DNA of 6,548 nucleotides from Desulfovibrio sp. (GTDB taxonomy: Bacteria; Desulfobacterota; Desulfovibrionia; Desulfovibrionales; Desulfovibrionaceae). Both the position numbers and the translations under genes were made by a program. The stretch is taken from contig JALHHV010000079.1 of the NCBI GenBank assembly GCA_022837365.1, positions 1-6,548 on the forward strand. Reading direction: 5' to 3'. The notes below the pieces were generated by a model. That model was not told the DNA's origin, ran no database searches, and worked only from the letters and a program-made list of their open reading frames with translations. Of the stretch, positions 1-5,783 are shown piece after piece; positions within the stretch are counted from its first letter, which is position 1, and each line of letters starts with the position of its first letter.

Positions 1-117
1 CCCCCGCGCGGACGGAGTGAGTGAATACTTTTCGACGCCCCTCCGGTAAGGTAGGGTCGTCTCCATGAAGGGCAGGATTCCCGCCAAGGGTTGCCGACAG
101 CAGCGAGAGCAGGACGG
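1..117. other. Upstream region of the PAS-domain gene
   Basis: This leader precedes the first gene. I see no convincing sigma-70 or sigma-54 promoter. AATACT at 24-29 resembles a -10 box, but no -35 box lies at a suitable distance inside the window. A tiny open frame (65-121) is described separately. The gene to the left, if any, ends outside the window. Confidence 0.4.
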
Positions 118-121
118 ATGA
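65..121 (+). CDS. Possible 18-residue leader peptide overlapping the PAS gene start
   Basis: An ATG at 65 opens an 18-codon frame whose TGA (119-121) overlaps the ATG at 118 as ATGA, the arrangement typical of translational coupling. The peptide would be MKGRIPAKGCRQQREQDG, short, basic and polar. Its own ribosome site is weak (AAGG about 12 bases upstream), and a frame this short can occur by chance. It is listed only because the exact stop/start overlap could tune translation of the downstream sensor. Confidence 0.15.
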   Translation: MKGRIPAKGCRQQREQDG

Positions 122-1455
122 TCTACATCGACCGCATCGAAACCCAGGACGTGGTGGCCACCCGCGAGATTTCGCGGGACGAGATGAGCGACTACCTGCT
201 CACCTTTCCCGCGCTGCTGTGGCGCATCGAAATCGCCAGGTCGCGCATCGAGCTTTTGAACGCGCGCAAGCTGCCCGTGCTCGAGGACAGGTCCGGACTG
301 TTCATGAAGAGCCCGGACTTCCGCCGCAGGGTGGTGCTGCCCGAAGACCTGCACTTCATCGAGGCCTTCATGGAGGCCATGAAGCGGGGCGACACGGCCG
401 AGACCATCGTGCGGGTCTGCGCATCCGGGCAGGAAGAGGAACAGCTGTGCTGGCTCAAGGTGGCCGGATGGTCCAGCCCGCGCGACCCGCGCTACTACAT
501 GGGCTACCTGATGGACGTTTCCGACCGGGCCGAAGGCATTCGCGGCATTCTCGAAAAGGATGCCGAGCAGCAAATGCTCATCGACCTTGCCGAAAACCCT
601 ACCCTCATCGTGGACTTCGACACCCGCCAGGTGCTTTCCCTGAACTCCGCCGCCGCCTCGGCCTTCATGTACCCCGGCAACGGCATGACCCATCTCGATT
701 TCGGCATGCTGCACCACCCCGGCATGACCAACAGGGTGCACCGCCTGTTCGAGGAAATCGTGTTCGCCCGCAAGTGGGAGGGCAAGCTGGAATACGCGCG
801 GCGCAGCCACGCCACCTTTTCGGCCCGCACCTCGGTGCGCCTGCTGACCCTGAAGGGGCGCAGGCTGCTGCGCGTCTCGCTGACCGACCTGCGCTCGGCC
901 TCCGGCGACGAGGACGTGGAGGAGCGCACCGCGCCGCCCCCGGACCGGGAATTCGCCCGGCTGGAAAAGGAACTGCACGCCCGGCTGGAACCCCTGTCGG
1001 ACATCGCCGAAATCCTCGCGGCCCTGCACGCCTTCCGGCTGCCCAGCTACGACTGCGACGGGCTGCTGTTCTCGGACATCCACCAGCGCCGCAACAAGGT
1101 CTTCGTGCACTGGGCCGGGGAGCCGTTCACCGGCATGCCGCAGGGCGAAATGTTCCCCTTCGACGGCACCATCGCGCAGGACATCGTGAGCTACAAGCTC
1201 GACTCGCTCATCGTGGACGACACCCTGGACAGCATCAAGGCCATCGACTGGGCGCTGTTCATCCCCAGGGGCATCCGCTCGTACTTCGCCAAGCCCTTCT
1301 ACCGGCGCGGCGTGCTGCGCGCGGTGCTCATACTGTGCTCGCGGCGTCCGGCGGCGTTCCCCACCACGGGCCTGCCGGAATACTCGATCCTGTTCGATCC
1401 GTTCGACAAGGCCATTCAGGCGTGGCGGACCCGCCAGCGCCACCAGGGGGCCTGA
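118..1455 (+). CDS. PAS-PAS-GAF-like sensory protein without output domain
   Basis: This 445-residue soluble protein appears to be a cytoplasmic signal sensor. Residues about 25-140 look like a PAS domain, ending in the typical closing strand and linker (WLKVAGWSS, then YYMGYLMDVSDRAE). A second PAS domain spans about 150-258 (LAENPTLIVDFDTRQVLSLN, closing with RVSLTDLR). An acidic Pro-rich linker (about 260-280) leads to a GAF-like region at about 290-435 (YDCDGLLFSDIH, then the hydrophobic strand LRAVLILCS). I see no histidine kinase, GGDEF, EAL, HD, HTH or sigma-54-activator domain and no membrane segment, so it may act by protein contact. I chose ATG 118 because AGGA sits at 111-114 and PAS-like sequence starts soon after; a TTG at 91 in the same frame lacks a spaced ribosome site. 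A hairpin at 1497-1524 separates it from the next operon. The ligand is unknown, and GAF is the least certain domain. Confidence 0.85.
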   Translation: MIYIDRIETQDVVATREISRDEMSDYLLTFPALLWRIEIARSRIELLNARKLPVLEDRSGLFMKSPDFRRRVVLPEDLHFIEAFMEAMKRGDTAETIVRVCASGQEEEQLCWLKVAGWSSPRDPRYYMGYLMDVSDRAEGIRGILEKDAEQQMLIDLAENPTLIVDFDTRQVLSLNSAAASAFMYPGNGMTHLDFGMLHHPGMTNRVHRLFEEIVFARKWEGKLEYARRSHATFSARTSVRLLTLKGRRLLRVSLTDLRSASGDEDVEERTAPPPDREFARLEKELHARLEPLSDIAEILAALHAFRLPSYDCDGLLFSDIHQRRNKVFVHWAGEPFTGMPQGEMFPFDGTIAQDIVSYKLDSLIVDDTLDSIKAIDWALFIPRGIRSYFAKPFYRRGVLRAVLILCSRRPAAFPTTGLPEYSILFDPFDKAIQAWRTRQRHQGA

Positions 1456-1496
1456 GGCGTTTCCCTTTCGTTCCCTCCCCTCCCCCCGCATGTACA

Positions 1497-1524
1497 GCGC
1501 CCGTCGGCCACGCCCGGCGGGCGC
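1497..1524 (+). terminator. Terminator-like hairpin after the PAS gene
   Basis: An 11-bp stem (GCGCCCGTCGG at 1497-1507 with CCGGCGGGCGC at 1514-1524, one G-T wobble) closes a 6-base loop, CCACGC. It begins 41 bases after the stop codon of the sensor gene. The following bases, TTCGCGTTGG, are only mildly T-rich, so it is not a textbook intrinsic terminator, but position and strength fit a transcription end. Confidence 0.55.
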
Positions 1525-1592
1525 TTCGCGTTGGCGGCATTGCCCGTGGGCTCCGTGCTGCTTCCCGGCGAGCGCCAGTCGAATGCGGCCCA

Positions 1593-1607
1593 AGTGGTCT
1601 TACCAAT
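1593..1607. promoter_or_regulatory. FadR-type (GntR family) operator, distal site
   Basis: AGTGGTCTTACCAAT is an odd-centred palindrome with its centre at 1600. It matches ATTGGT-N3-ACCAAT at 11 of 12 fixed positions; the TGGT-N3-ACCA core is perfect. This arrangement is established for the FadR subfamily (for example PdhR-like sites). It lies upstream of a gene encoding a FadR-type regulator and has a near-copy 105 bp downstream, so autoregulation is the natural reading. Binding itself is inferred. Confidence 0.7.
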
Positions 1608-1673
1608 CACACGCAAAAAAGCACATGAAAACCCGCATATTGCACGACGAGTGATTTTTCGGGGCAGTACAGC

Positions 1674-1702
1674 TTGCAAGCGCTCACATACATCACTATC
1701 GG
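1674..1702 (+). promoter_or_regulatory. Possible sigma-70 promoter of the GntR operon
   Basis: TTGCAA (1674-1679) and TATCGG (1697-1702), separated by 17 bases, make a moderate -35/-10 pair. The -10 is weak (TAT followed by CGG). The putative -10 overlaps the proximal FadR-type operator (1698-1712), which would make repression by steric block simple. The predicted 5' leader would be roughly 95 bases. The -35 lies inside the palindrome GCTTGCAAGC, which might itself bind a factor. Confidence 0.35.
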
Positions 1703-1712
1703 TCATACCAAT
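1698..1712. promoter_or_regulatory. FadR-type (GntR family) operator, proximal site
   Basis: ATCGGTCATACCAAT is centred at 1705 and matches ATTGGT-N3-ACCAAT at 11 of 12 fixed positions. Its outer AT/AT pairs extend the palindrome to 15 bp with a single mismatched pair (C1700/A1710). It shares 12 of 15 bases with the distal site (centre 1600). The 105-bp spacing is ten helical turns at 10.5 bp per turn, so two bound dimers would face the same side of the DNA. Confidence 0.7.
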
Positions 1713-1804
1713 GGGGCGGCATCGCAGGCCGACGGCACGATACCCCGCCCCCTTCCGGCAACACCCGCAGGCGGCGCCCGGCGCTCCGCCCCACGGAGGC
1801 GTGC

Positions 1805-2524
1805 ATGGAAAAGGAATCCGCCATTCTCACGGACCTGCTGGGCAGGATCCGCTGCGGCGAATGGGAGGTGGGCGGCAGGCTGCCCCCCGAACGCCAGCTG
1901 GCGGGCATGCTGGGCACCAGCCGCCCCACGGTGCGCGGGGCGCTGCGCGTGTTGCAGGCGCGCGGCATGGTCGAGGTGCGCCGGGGCAGCGGATGCTACC
2001 TGCGGTCCCGCCGCGAGCGCGGCGGTTACACCGACGCCGTGGGTCCCCAGTCCGGCATGGCCCGGCTGGAAGCCGCCTACATCATCCTGCCCCCCCTGGC
2101 GGCCCTGTGCGCCGTCACCGTTTCCCCCTCCGGCCTTTCCCGCCTCGAAGGAACCATGACCTCCCTCAGCCGCGCCATTCTTGGCGGCAACCCCGGCCTT
2201 GCGCGGGAACAGACCGTGGCCTTCATGCACGCCCTGGCCGAGGCCACGGGCAATCCCGCGCTGGTGGCCACCGTCGAACAGCTGTGCCCGGCGGGAGCCT
2301 CGGCCATCGACCTGCTGTTCGCCATGGAAGACTACGAGCGCGACCAGTTCTTCGCCGACCTGGTCAAGGTGCTGCAAGCCCTGAAGCGGCACGATCCGGA
2401 AGAGGCCCGGCTGCGCATGGAGGAGCGCGTGCTGCGCATGTGCCGCTGCATGGAGAAGTACGCGGGCACCGAATGCACCCCGTTCATCCGCGCGCAACTG
2501 GACCAGCGGGGGATGGACGCATGA
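1805..2524 (+). CDS. FadR-subfamily GntR transcriptional regulator
   Basis: This 239-residue regulator probably represses or activates its own operon in response to a small organic acid or related ligand. Residues about 5-68 are a standard GntR winged helix: GGRLPPERQLAGMLGTSRPTVRGALRVLQARGMVEVRRGSGCYL holds the recognition helix (SRPTVRGAL) and wing (RRGSGCYL). Residues about 85-218 form the all-helical FCD effector domain, recognisable by FMHALAEATGNPAL and by LQALKRHDPEEARLRMEE. FCD proteins usually bind a metal through Asp and three His; here H142 is kept, but the two later His positions appear to be F183 and R208, so metal binding may be lost. The C-terminus instead has cysteines at 213, 215 and 224. 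GGAGG at 1795-1799 supports ATG 1805. Its stop overlaps the next start (ATGA), implying coupled translation. Two matching operators lie upstream. The ligand is not deducible. Confidence 0.93.
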   Translation: MEKESAILTDLLGRIRCGEWEVGGRLPPERQLAGMLGTSRPTVRGALRVLQARGMVEVRRGSGCYLRSRRERGGYTDAVGPQSGMARLEAAYIILPPLAALCAVTVSPSGLSRLEGTMTSLSRAILGGNPGLAREQTVAFMHALAEATGNPALVATVEQLCPAGASAIDLLFAMEDYERDQFFADLVKVLQALKRHDPEEARLRMEERVLRMCRCMEKYAGTECTPFIRAQLDQRGMDA

Positions 2525-2922
2525 CCACCACGCGCGCCGGATTCCTGCGGGGATTGTTCTCGCTGGGGGCGGACCTTGTGGGCGGAGCGGCGGGCGTCAC
2601 CGCCGCTGCCGCCGAAAGCGGCGGGCATCCGGCGGCCGCAGCGCCCCCCGCCCCATTTTCCGGCGGCGCGCCCCTGTGCGGCCCCGGCGGCGACTTCACG
2701 CCCGAACTGCTGCGCCTGGAGGCCGAGCGGATGGGCCTGCCCGCCGACGCCGACCCCGGCGACCTGCTGCACCACCTGCACCGGGCCATGCTGGACATGG
2801 CCCCGCCCGGCGTCCGGGCCTCCGGCGCCACCGAAGAAACCGGCGAGGCCGCCCCCGGCATCACCGCCGCGCCAGACACAACGGACACAACGGACGCAAC
2901 GGACGCCGGGCACCCCCACTGA
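2521..2922 (+). CDS. Small Ala/Pro/Gly-rich hypothetical protein with degenerate Tat-like N-terminus
   Basis: I do not recognise a family for this 133-residue protein. Its ATG overlaps the regulator's TGA by 4 bp, so it is probably translated by coupling. The N-terminus (MTTTRAGFLRGLFSLGADLVGG begins the protein, shown in part) resembles a Tat signal but has R-A where twin Arg is expected. A weakly hydrophobic Ala/Gly-rich stretch follows to about residue 30, then a Pro/Ala-rich linker (36-58). The only ordered-looking part is about 59-92, probably two amphipathic helices (FTPELLRLEAERMG and GDLLHHLHRAMLDM). The tail has a DTT/DTT/DAT repeat (119-127) encoded by a 9-bp tandem repeat. It could be an anchored accessory factor or a chaperone-like partner for the exported enzyme downstream. 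Codon periodicity and coupling make it a likely real gene; its function is open. Confidence 0.65.
   Translation: MTTTRAGFLRGLFSLGADLVGGAAGVTAAAAESGGHPAAAAPPAPFSGGAPLCGPGGDFTPELLRLEAERMGLPADADPGDLLHHLHRAMLDMAPPGVRASGATEETGEAAPGITAAPDTTDTTDATDAGHPH
2875..2907 (+). repeat. 9-bp tandem repeat (about 3.7 copies)
   Basis: GACACAACG occurs at 2875-2883 and 2884-2892, then GACGCAACG at 2893-2901 and a partial GACGCC at 2902-2907. It encodes Asp-Thr-Thr, Asp-Thr-Thr, Asp-Ala-Thr, Asp-Ala near the C-terminus of the small protein. Such in-frame repeats are prone to copy-number change without frameshift. Confidence 0.85.
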
Positions 2923-2931
2923 ACCGCCACC

Positions 2932-2952
2932 GCGCGGGCTCGCCCCCCGCGC
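2932..2952 (+). other. Short intergenic hairpin before the membrane-protein gene
   Basis: GCGCGGG (2932-2938) pairs perfectly with CCCGCGC (2946-2952) around a 7-base loop. No T run follows, so it is more likely an mRNA-stability or partial-attenuation hairpin than a full terminator. It sits in the 86-base gap between the small-protein gene and the membrane-protein gene, the only sizeable gap inside the proposed operon. Confidence 0.35.
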
Positions 2953-3008
2953 AGCGCATAACCGGCTGGGGATTCCAAGGGTCGCACCCCAACAGAGGAG
3001 GAACCGTC

Positions 3009-4415
3009 ATGTCTCACGGATCCGTCAGTTTCCTTGAAGCGCGAAAGCTGGAAAAGCGGTGGAAGGGGCCCCTGCCCGCCATCGTCAACCTGCTGTTCAC
3101 GCTGGTCATCTTCTACGCCACGTGGTGGATTTTCCAGGATCCGCGCGGGGTGATGCGGCTGTACACCCCCTACGTGGGCTACATGTACACCCGCTGGCTG
3201 CTGATCATCCTGATCTGGGTCGCCTACATCTTCGACTTCTGGCCCTTCCGCCGGGAATGGATGGAAAAGGCCCACCCGCTGGTGAAAGGCGCCATTCTCA
3301 CCCTGCTTTCGGTGGCCCTGATGCTGGCCCTGATCAAGGGCTTCTTCGAAGGGCTGCTGGGCAACTACGCCATGGCCTACTTCAACCCCGACCAGCTCAC
3401 CAAGCTGAAGGGCATCACCGAATTCTTCGCGGCGGAATACGCGGCCACGGCGTGCCTGATGTTCGCGGCCATCGCCTCGTGGCTGAGCCCGGCCTGGGTG
3501 GTGGCCATGGAGGAAGCCCCCTGGCAGGACCTGAAGCAGCCGGTGAAGGGCATGAGCATCTGGATCGTCACCTTCTTTCTCAGCACGCTCATCTACCTGA
3601 TGACCATGCACCCGCACATGGGCATCCTGTACTACCCGTGGCAGGAGTTCACCTCCATCACCCCGCCCTACTGGGAGGCTTTCGCCAACACGGTGTCGGG
3701 CAACTTCCACATCGCGTGGATCATGTGCTGCACCGTGGTGGTGTGGCTGATGGAAACCATCTGGGAACGCTACCCGTTCTCGGCCATCCGCAACCCGTGG
3801 GGCAGGCGGCTGTCCATCTTCTTCGCCATCATCGCCATTTCGCTGGCCCTGACTTTCTTCTTCTACTTCGCGCAGGAACTGGCCTGGGGTGAAGCCATCC
3901 GGGGCCACAAGCGCGACGCCGCGCCCGACTGGCGCTGGCTGCACGTGGGCGAGACGGCCATCTTCTTCCTGCTGCCCGCGCTGTTCCTGTACATGTACTG
4001 CGACAACTGGCCCCGCAAGTTCTCCACCCCGGTGAACATGCTGGTGCGCACCGCCATCGTGGTGGCGGCGGGCCTTGCGGTGTACGCCGTGTACTACCGC
4101 ACCTCGCACCTGTTCCTGGGCACGCAGAAGGGCTTCTCGCACCCGCAGCAGTTCCCCATGATCCCCACCATCTGGCTGATCAACATCTGGCTGATCAACT
4201 ACTGGTTCATGGACAACTGGCCCGGCTGGACCATGCGCATGAAGACCGCCGACGAACTGGCGGCAGAGGCCGCCGCGCGCGAGGCGGAGCACACCTGGAG
4301 CCCCAGGATGCTGCCCGGCCTTGCCGTGGGCACCGCCGTGGGCGTCGCGCTGTACTTCGTCATCGTGCGCATGGTGCCCGTGGTTTCCGAATCCGTCACC
4401 CTCATTCCCAAGTAG
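3009..4415 (+). CDS. Trp/Tyr-rich polytopic membrane protein of unknown family
   Basis: This 468-residue inner-membrane protein has about 10-11 predicted helices, at roughly 21-42, 58-78, 92-115, 138-168, 182-200, 232-251, 267-289, 311-331, 345-365, 383-403 and 432-455. It is very rich in Trp, Tyr and Phe at helix ends, for example FYATWWIF (35-42), FDFWPFRREW (75-84) and IWLINIWLINYWFMDNW (388-404). Potential metal or proton ligands near the membrane include H201 and H203 (MHPHMG), H234, E290, H312 and D332. A charged Ala-rich segment (413-428) precedes the last helix. I cannot assign it to a known transporter, oxidase or monooxygenase family. AGGAGG at 2996-3001, seven bases ahead, fixes ATG 3009. 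Its stop is 15 bp before the exported metallohydrolase, so the two probably work together, for example as a membrane partner, importer or anchor. That is inference from spacing alone. Confidence 0.9.
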   Translation: MSHGSVSFLEARKLEKRWKGPLPAIVNLLFTLVIFYATWWIFQDPRGVMRLYTPYVGYMYTRWLLIILIWVAYIFDFWPFRREWMEKAHPLVKGAILTLLSVALMLALIKGFFEGLLGNYAMAYFNPDQLTKLKGITEFFAAEYAATACLMFAAIASWLSPAWVVAMEEAPWQDLKQPVKGMSIWIVTFFLSTLIYLMTMHPHMGILYYPWQEFTSITPPYWEAFANTVSGNFHIAWIMCCTVVVWLMETIWERYPFSAIRNPWGRRLSIFFAIIAISLALTFFFYFAQELAWGEAIRGHKRDAAPDWRWLHVGETAIFFLLPALFLYMYCDNWPRKFSTPVNMLVRTAIVVAAGLAVYAVYYRTSHLFLGTQKGFSHPQQFPMIPTIWLINIWLINYWFMDNWPGWTMRMKTADELAAEAAAREAEHTWSPRMLPGLAVGTAVGVALYFVIVRMVPVVSESVTLIPK

Positions 4416-4430
4416 CCCAAGGAGGCCGCC

Positions 4431-5603
4431 ATGTCGGACAACAAGACGTCATTCAGCAGGCGAGACTTCATAAAGGGCGCGGCACTGGGCGTGGGGCTGG
4501 GAACCCTGGGGGCCATGGGCGCGTATTCGTACTCGTCCCGCCGGTTCGAAGACCTGCCCAAGGTGCAGCGCAAGATGCAGTCCTTCGGCACCTGCCGCAG
4601 CGTGAAGGCCAAGGTCGTTTCGGAAACCAGCTGGTTCGACAACGGCAAGCTGATGGCCGACATCAAGAGCGCCGGGGGCCTGCTGGTGGACCAGTACACC
4701 TACAACTGGCCGCCGTTCGGCGACGGCACCGGGCTCGGCAAGGGGTCGTACCAGAAGGGCATCGCCCAGATCCGCGACCTGCTGCCCAACCGGCTCGAGG
4801 AAGCGTGGGAAATCACCAAGGCCAAGAGCGTCAACCCCATGAACGCCGGGGGGTTCGCCGCCCTGGTGGAGGTGGAGGACATGGACGGCAAGGTGCGCAA
4901 GTACCTGCTGGACTCCGGCTGGTCGTTCGCCTGGACGGACGAATGCTTCCGGCGCGAGGGCATCGACAAGATGCTCGCCAACGGCGAAATCGAGGCGCTC
5001 ATCGTCTCGCACGAGCACTTCGACCACTTCTGGGGCCTGCCGGTAACCCTCAAGTACGCGCCGGGCATCAAGATCTACATCCCCGACTCGTTCTATGCGG
5101 AAGGGTTGCAGTACATCAAGGACGCCGGGCACAAGGGCGAACTGGTCAAGGTGAAGAAGGGGCTGCACCCCATCGAGCCGGGCATGGCCAGCTACATGTT
5201 CGACGTGCCCATCATCTGCCGGGTGTTCGGCGAACAGTCGCTGTACTTCAACGTGGCGGACCTGGGGCTGGTCAGCATCACCGGATGCTGCCACCAGGGC
5301 ATCATCCTGTTCGCGGACACCGCCTACCGCGAACTGGCCTACGAACACGACCGGTTCCACGGCCTGTACGGCGGGCTGCACATCTCGCCCTTCGAGGACT
5401 GGGACCCCAAGTACGACGACCTGGTCATCGGACTGCGCAAGTGGAACCTGGAAAAGGTGGGCTGCAACCACTGCACCGGCATCGTCACCGCCAAGAAGTT
5501 CATCGACGCGGGCTACCCGGTGGTGGAGGGCACCGCCCGGTTCCGCACCAAGGACAAGGCCTATCTCGGCAACGGGGACACCATCCGGTTCGCCAAGGTG
5601 TAG
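4431..5603 (+). CDS. Tat-exported metallo-beta-lactamase-fold hydrolase, DHPS-like subgroup
   Basis: This 390-residue protein is probably a periplasmic or membrane-tethered metallohydrolase. It starts with a clear Tat signal: S9-R10-R11-D12-F13-I14-K15 followed by a Gly/Ala-rich hydrophobic stretch to about residue 34. No obvious AxA cleavage site is visible, so it may stay anchored. The metallo-beta-lactamase fold is shown by SHEHFDHFWGLP (193-204), giving H194, H196, D198 and H199; by TGCCHQGI (284-291) with H288; by GGLH (314-317); and by CNHCTG (345-350) with H347. The last two, with the TGC-H-G motif, are typical of the MJ0301/dihydropteroate-synthase-like subgroup. Members of that subgroup have been linked to pterin metabolism, but an exported form makes that role doubtful. 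A region of about 90 residues (35-125) before the domain is unexplained. AAGGAGG at 4419-4425 supports ATG 4431. The TAG stop coincides with the edge of the MITE-like element. Confidence 0.92.
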   Translation: MSDNKTSFSRRDFIKGAALGVGLGTLGAMGAYSYSSRRFEDLPKVQRKMQSFGTCRSVKAKVVSETSWFDNGKLMADIKSAGGLLVDQYTYNWPPFGDGTGLGKGSYQKGIAQIRDLLPNRLEEAWEITKAKSVNPMNAGGFAALVEVEDMDGKVRKYLLDSGWSFAWTDECFRREGIDKMLANGEIEALIVSHEHFDHFWGLPVTLKYAPGIKIYIPDSFYAEGLQYIKDAGHKGELVKVKKGLHPIEPGMASYMFDVPIICRVFGEQSLYFNVADLGLVSITGCCHQGIILFADTAYRELAYEHDRFHGLYGGLHISPFEDWDPKYDDLVIGLRKWNLEKVGCNHCTGIVTAKKFIDAGYPVVEGTARFRTKDKAYLGNGDTIRFAKV

Positions 5604-5670
5604 GGGCTGTTCCTAAATTGTCCTTTCGCCCGTTGGCTACGTCAAACTTCGCCTGCCATTGCGTTGCTGT

Positions 5671-5715
5671 CCTTAGCCGTAAGACTCGCGCTGCGCGCTC
5701 GCCTAACGGCTAAGG
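5671..5715. repeat. Hairpin 1 of the MITE-like element
   Basis: CCTTAGCCGT (5671-5680) pairs perfectly with ACGGCTAAGG (5706-5715). An inner stem, GCGC (5688-5691) with GCGC (5695-5698), continues it after a few mismatches, around a 3-base loop. The sequence can fold on either strand as RNA or extrude as DNA. Confidence 0.75.
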
Positions 5716-5755
5716 CTCGGTCAAATACGATAAGAGTACGCGTTGCGGTCGCCAT

Positions 5756-5783
5756 CCGTAAGGCTCGCAAGCTCGCCTAACGG
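5756..5783. repeat. Hairpin 2 of the MITE-like element
   Basis: CCGT (5756-5759) pairs with ACGG (5780-5783), and AGGC (5761-5764) pairs with GCCT (5775-5778), separated by an A-A mismatch. It is the shorter sister of the hairpin at 5671-5715 and shares its sequence motif. Confidence 0.65.

Larger units (their letters stand above)
1456..1804. other. 349-base regulatory gap between the sensor gene and the GntR operon
   Basis: No gene is supported here. From left to right it holds a pyrimidine-rich run (1461-1488), a terminator-like hairpin (1497-1524), the first FadR-type palindrome (1593-1607), an AT-richer stretch with an A6 tract (1615-1620) and a T5 tract (1655-1659), the 10-bp palindrome GCTTGCAAGC (1672-1681), a possible promoter, the second FadR-type palindrome (1698-1712) and the ribosome site of the regulator gene (1795-1799). 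Open frames crossing it have compositions typical of out-of-frame reading in GC-rich DNA. Confidence 0.7.

Noticed and set aside
219..1628. A 469-codon + strand frame overlapping the PAS gene
   Set aside because: It is Arg/His/Pro/Gly-rich out-of-frame sequence with no domain, while the overlapping frame encodes recognisable PAS domains.
1531..2520. Upstream extension of the small-protein frame through the regulator gene
   Set aside because: The extension is an out-of-frame reading of the GntR gene. The ATGA overlap at 2521 gives a natural start.
2979..2989. GGGTCGCACCC palindrome before the membrane-protein gene as a third FadR-type operator
   Set aside because: It keeps the GGT-N3-ACC core but matches only about 7 of 12 positions of the motif shared by the two good sites, and it abuts the ribosome site. 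Chance is a reasonable explanation in GC-rich DNA.
2484..4292. A 602-codon open frame on the minus strand opposite the membrane-protein gene
   Set aside because: Its product is dominated by His, Gln, Gly, Val and Arg, as expected when GC-rich coding DNA is read on the wrong strand. The + strand gene has a strong ribosome site and clear membrane helices.
3009..4415. Membrane protein as an ammonia/methane monooxygenase-like subunit
   Set aside because: The aromatic richness and His pairs suggested it, but the length and helix number do not fit and I see no family-specific motif.
4449..5471. A 340-codon minus-strand frame opposite the metallohydrolase gene
   Set aside because: It is the antisense shadow of a well-supported gene with catalytic motifs.
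4431..5603. Classical beta-lactamase or pterin-biosynthesis enzyme
   Set aside because: The motifs place it in the DHPS-like metallo-beta-lactamase subgroup, but Tat export and an unexplained N-terminal region argue against a specific assignment.
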